12,387 nucleotides of DNA from an uncultured Lacticaseibacillus sp. (GTDB lineage Bacteria; Bacillota; Bacilli; Lactobacillales; Lactobacillaceae). This document shows positions 12,221-12,387 of the stretch, one piece after another. The notes under the pieces are model-generated. The model ran no database searches and was not told where the DNA came from. It saw nothing but the letters and a program-made list of their open reading frames with translations. The stretch lies in the NCBI GenBank assembly GCA_934370925.1, contig CAKRNG010000040.1, positions 1 to 12,387 of the forward strand, in the 5' to 3' direction. The position numbers and the translations under genes were made by a program. The first letter of the stretch is position 1; the number at the start of each line of letters is the position of its first letter.

Positions 12221-12387
12221 GCATTAACGTAGAACCGATGGAGGCGGTGTATTTCCGCCGCAATCGGTTCTGGGTTAAGCGCAGGCTTTTGGGACACGGA
12301 GCTCGACTAGAAAACAGAGCGCAGTGTCCCGGGTAGAAGCTGAGCATTAACGTAGAACCGATGGAGGCGGTGTATTTCCGCCGCAAT
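12188..12387. repeat. Family 3 tandem repeat, 123-bp period
   Basis: Unit 12188-12310 is followed directly by a second unit from 12311, identical over all 77 bases visible before the window ends. Each unit is a nested palindrome: GTGTCCC/GGGACAC outside, then TTAAC/GTTAA, AGAACCGAT/ATCGGTTCT, and GGCGG/CCGCC round a seven-base loop. The reverse complement occurs at about 1984-2103 with compensatory changes. The first unit overlaps the 3' end of the antiporter gene and supplies its stop codon at 12218-12220. More units may follow outside the window. Confidence 0.9.

Noticed and set aside
12188..12387. CRISPR array suggested by repeats at the window end
   Set aside because: The 123-bp units are directly tandem with no unique spacers, and no cas genes are nearby.

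Overview
The window looks like chromosomal DNA of a Gram-positive lactic acid bacterium, probably a member of the Lactobacillaceae. The reasons are the typical rplK-rplA pair, strong AGGAGG-type ribosome binding sites, CcpA-like (cre) sites, a proline iminopeptidase of the lactobacillus type and a Cof-type HAD phosphatase. The genus cannot be fixed from the sequence alone. rplK and rplA have the restricted codon use of highly expressed genes; the other genes are richer in G+C. No rRNA, tRNA, CRISPR array or transposase gene was found.

Layout: repeat element A (85-358, minus orientation); rplK-rplA with a likely L1 autoregulatory hairpin between them, closed by a strong terminator; about 500 bp of mosaic repeats; pckA with a probable CcpA-controlled promoter; a repeat starting in the pckA stop codon; a trp-type regulatory leader (promoter, 16-codon peptide with tandem Trp codons, mutually exclusive hairpins) feeding trpE-trpG; repeat element B; a hairpin-rich gene-free stretch; a minus-strand histidine phosphatase; a plus-strand HAD phosphatase with a 60-residue membrane protein; a second gene-free stretch sharing a structured segment with the first; a minus-strand proline iminopeptidase; repeat element C with another repeat nested in it; and a CPA2 cation/proton antiporter with an intrinsic terminator in its leader. 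The antiporter gene runs into tandem 123-bp repeats that supply its last nine codons.

The most unusual content is between the genes. At least four families of structured repeats are present. Family 1 (three copies) can fold as a very large cloverleaf: a 45-50 bp closing helix and three hairpins. The arms differ between copies but stay complementary, while the junction sequences barely change. Families 2 and 3 are related palindromic elements of roughly 120-175 bp that also keep pairing through compensatory changes. Family 4 is a segment with a conserved hairpin, found downstream of two gene ends in sense orientation and followed by a terminator. This pattern fits non-coding RNAs or elements acting as folded single strands better than protein-coding mobile DNA. 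The other notable systems are the two leader attenuators: tandem-Trp leader peptide control of trpEG in a Firmicute, where T-box or TRAP control is usual, and an unassigned terminator-type leader before the antiporter.
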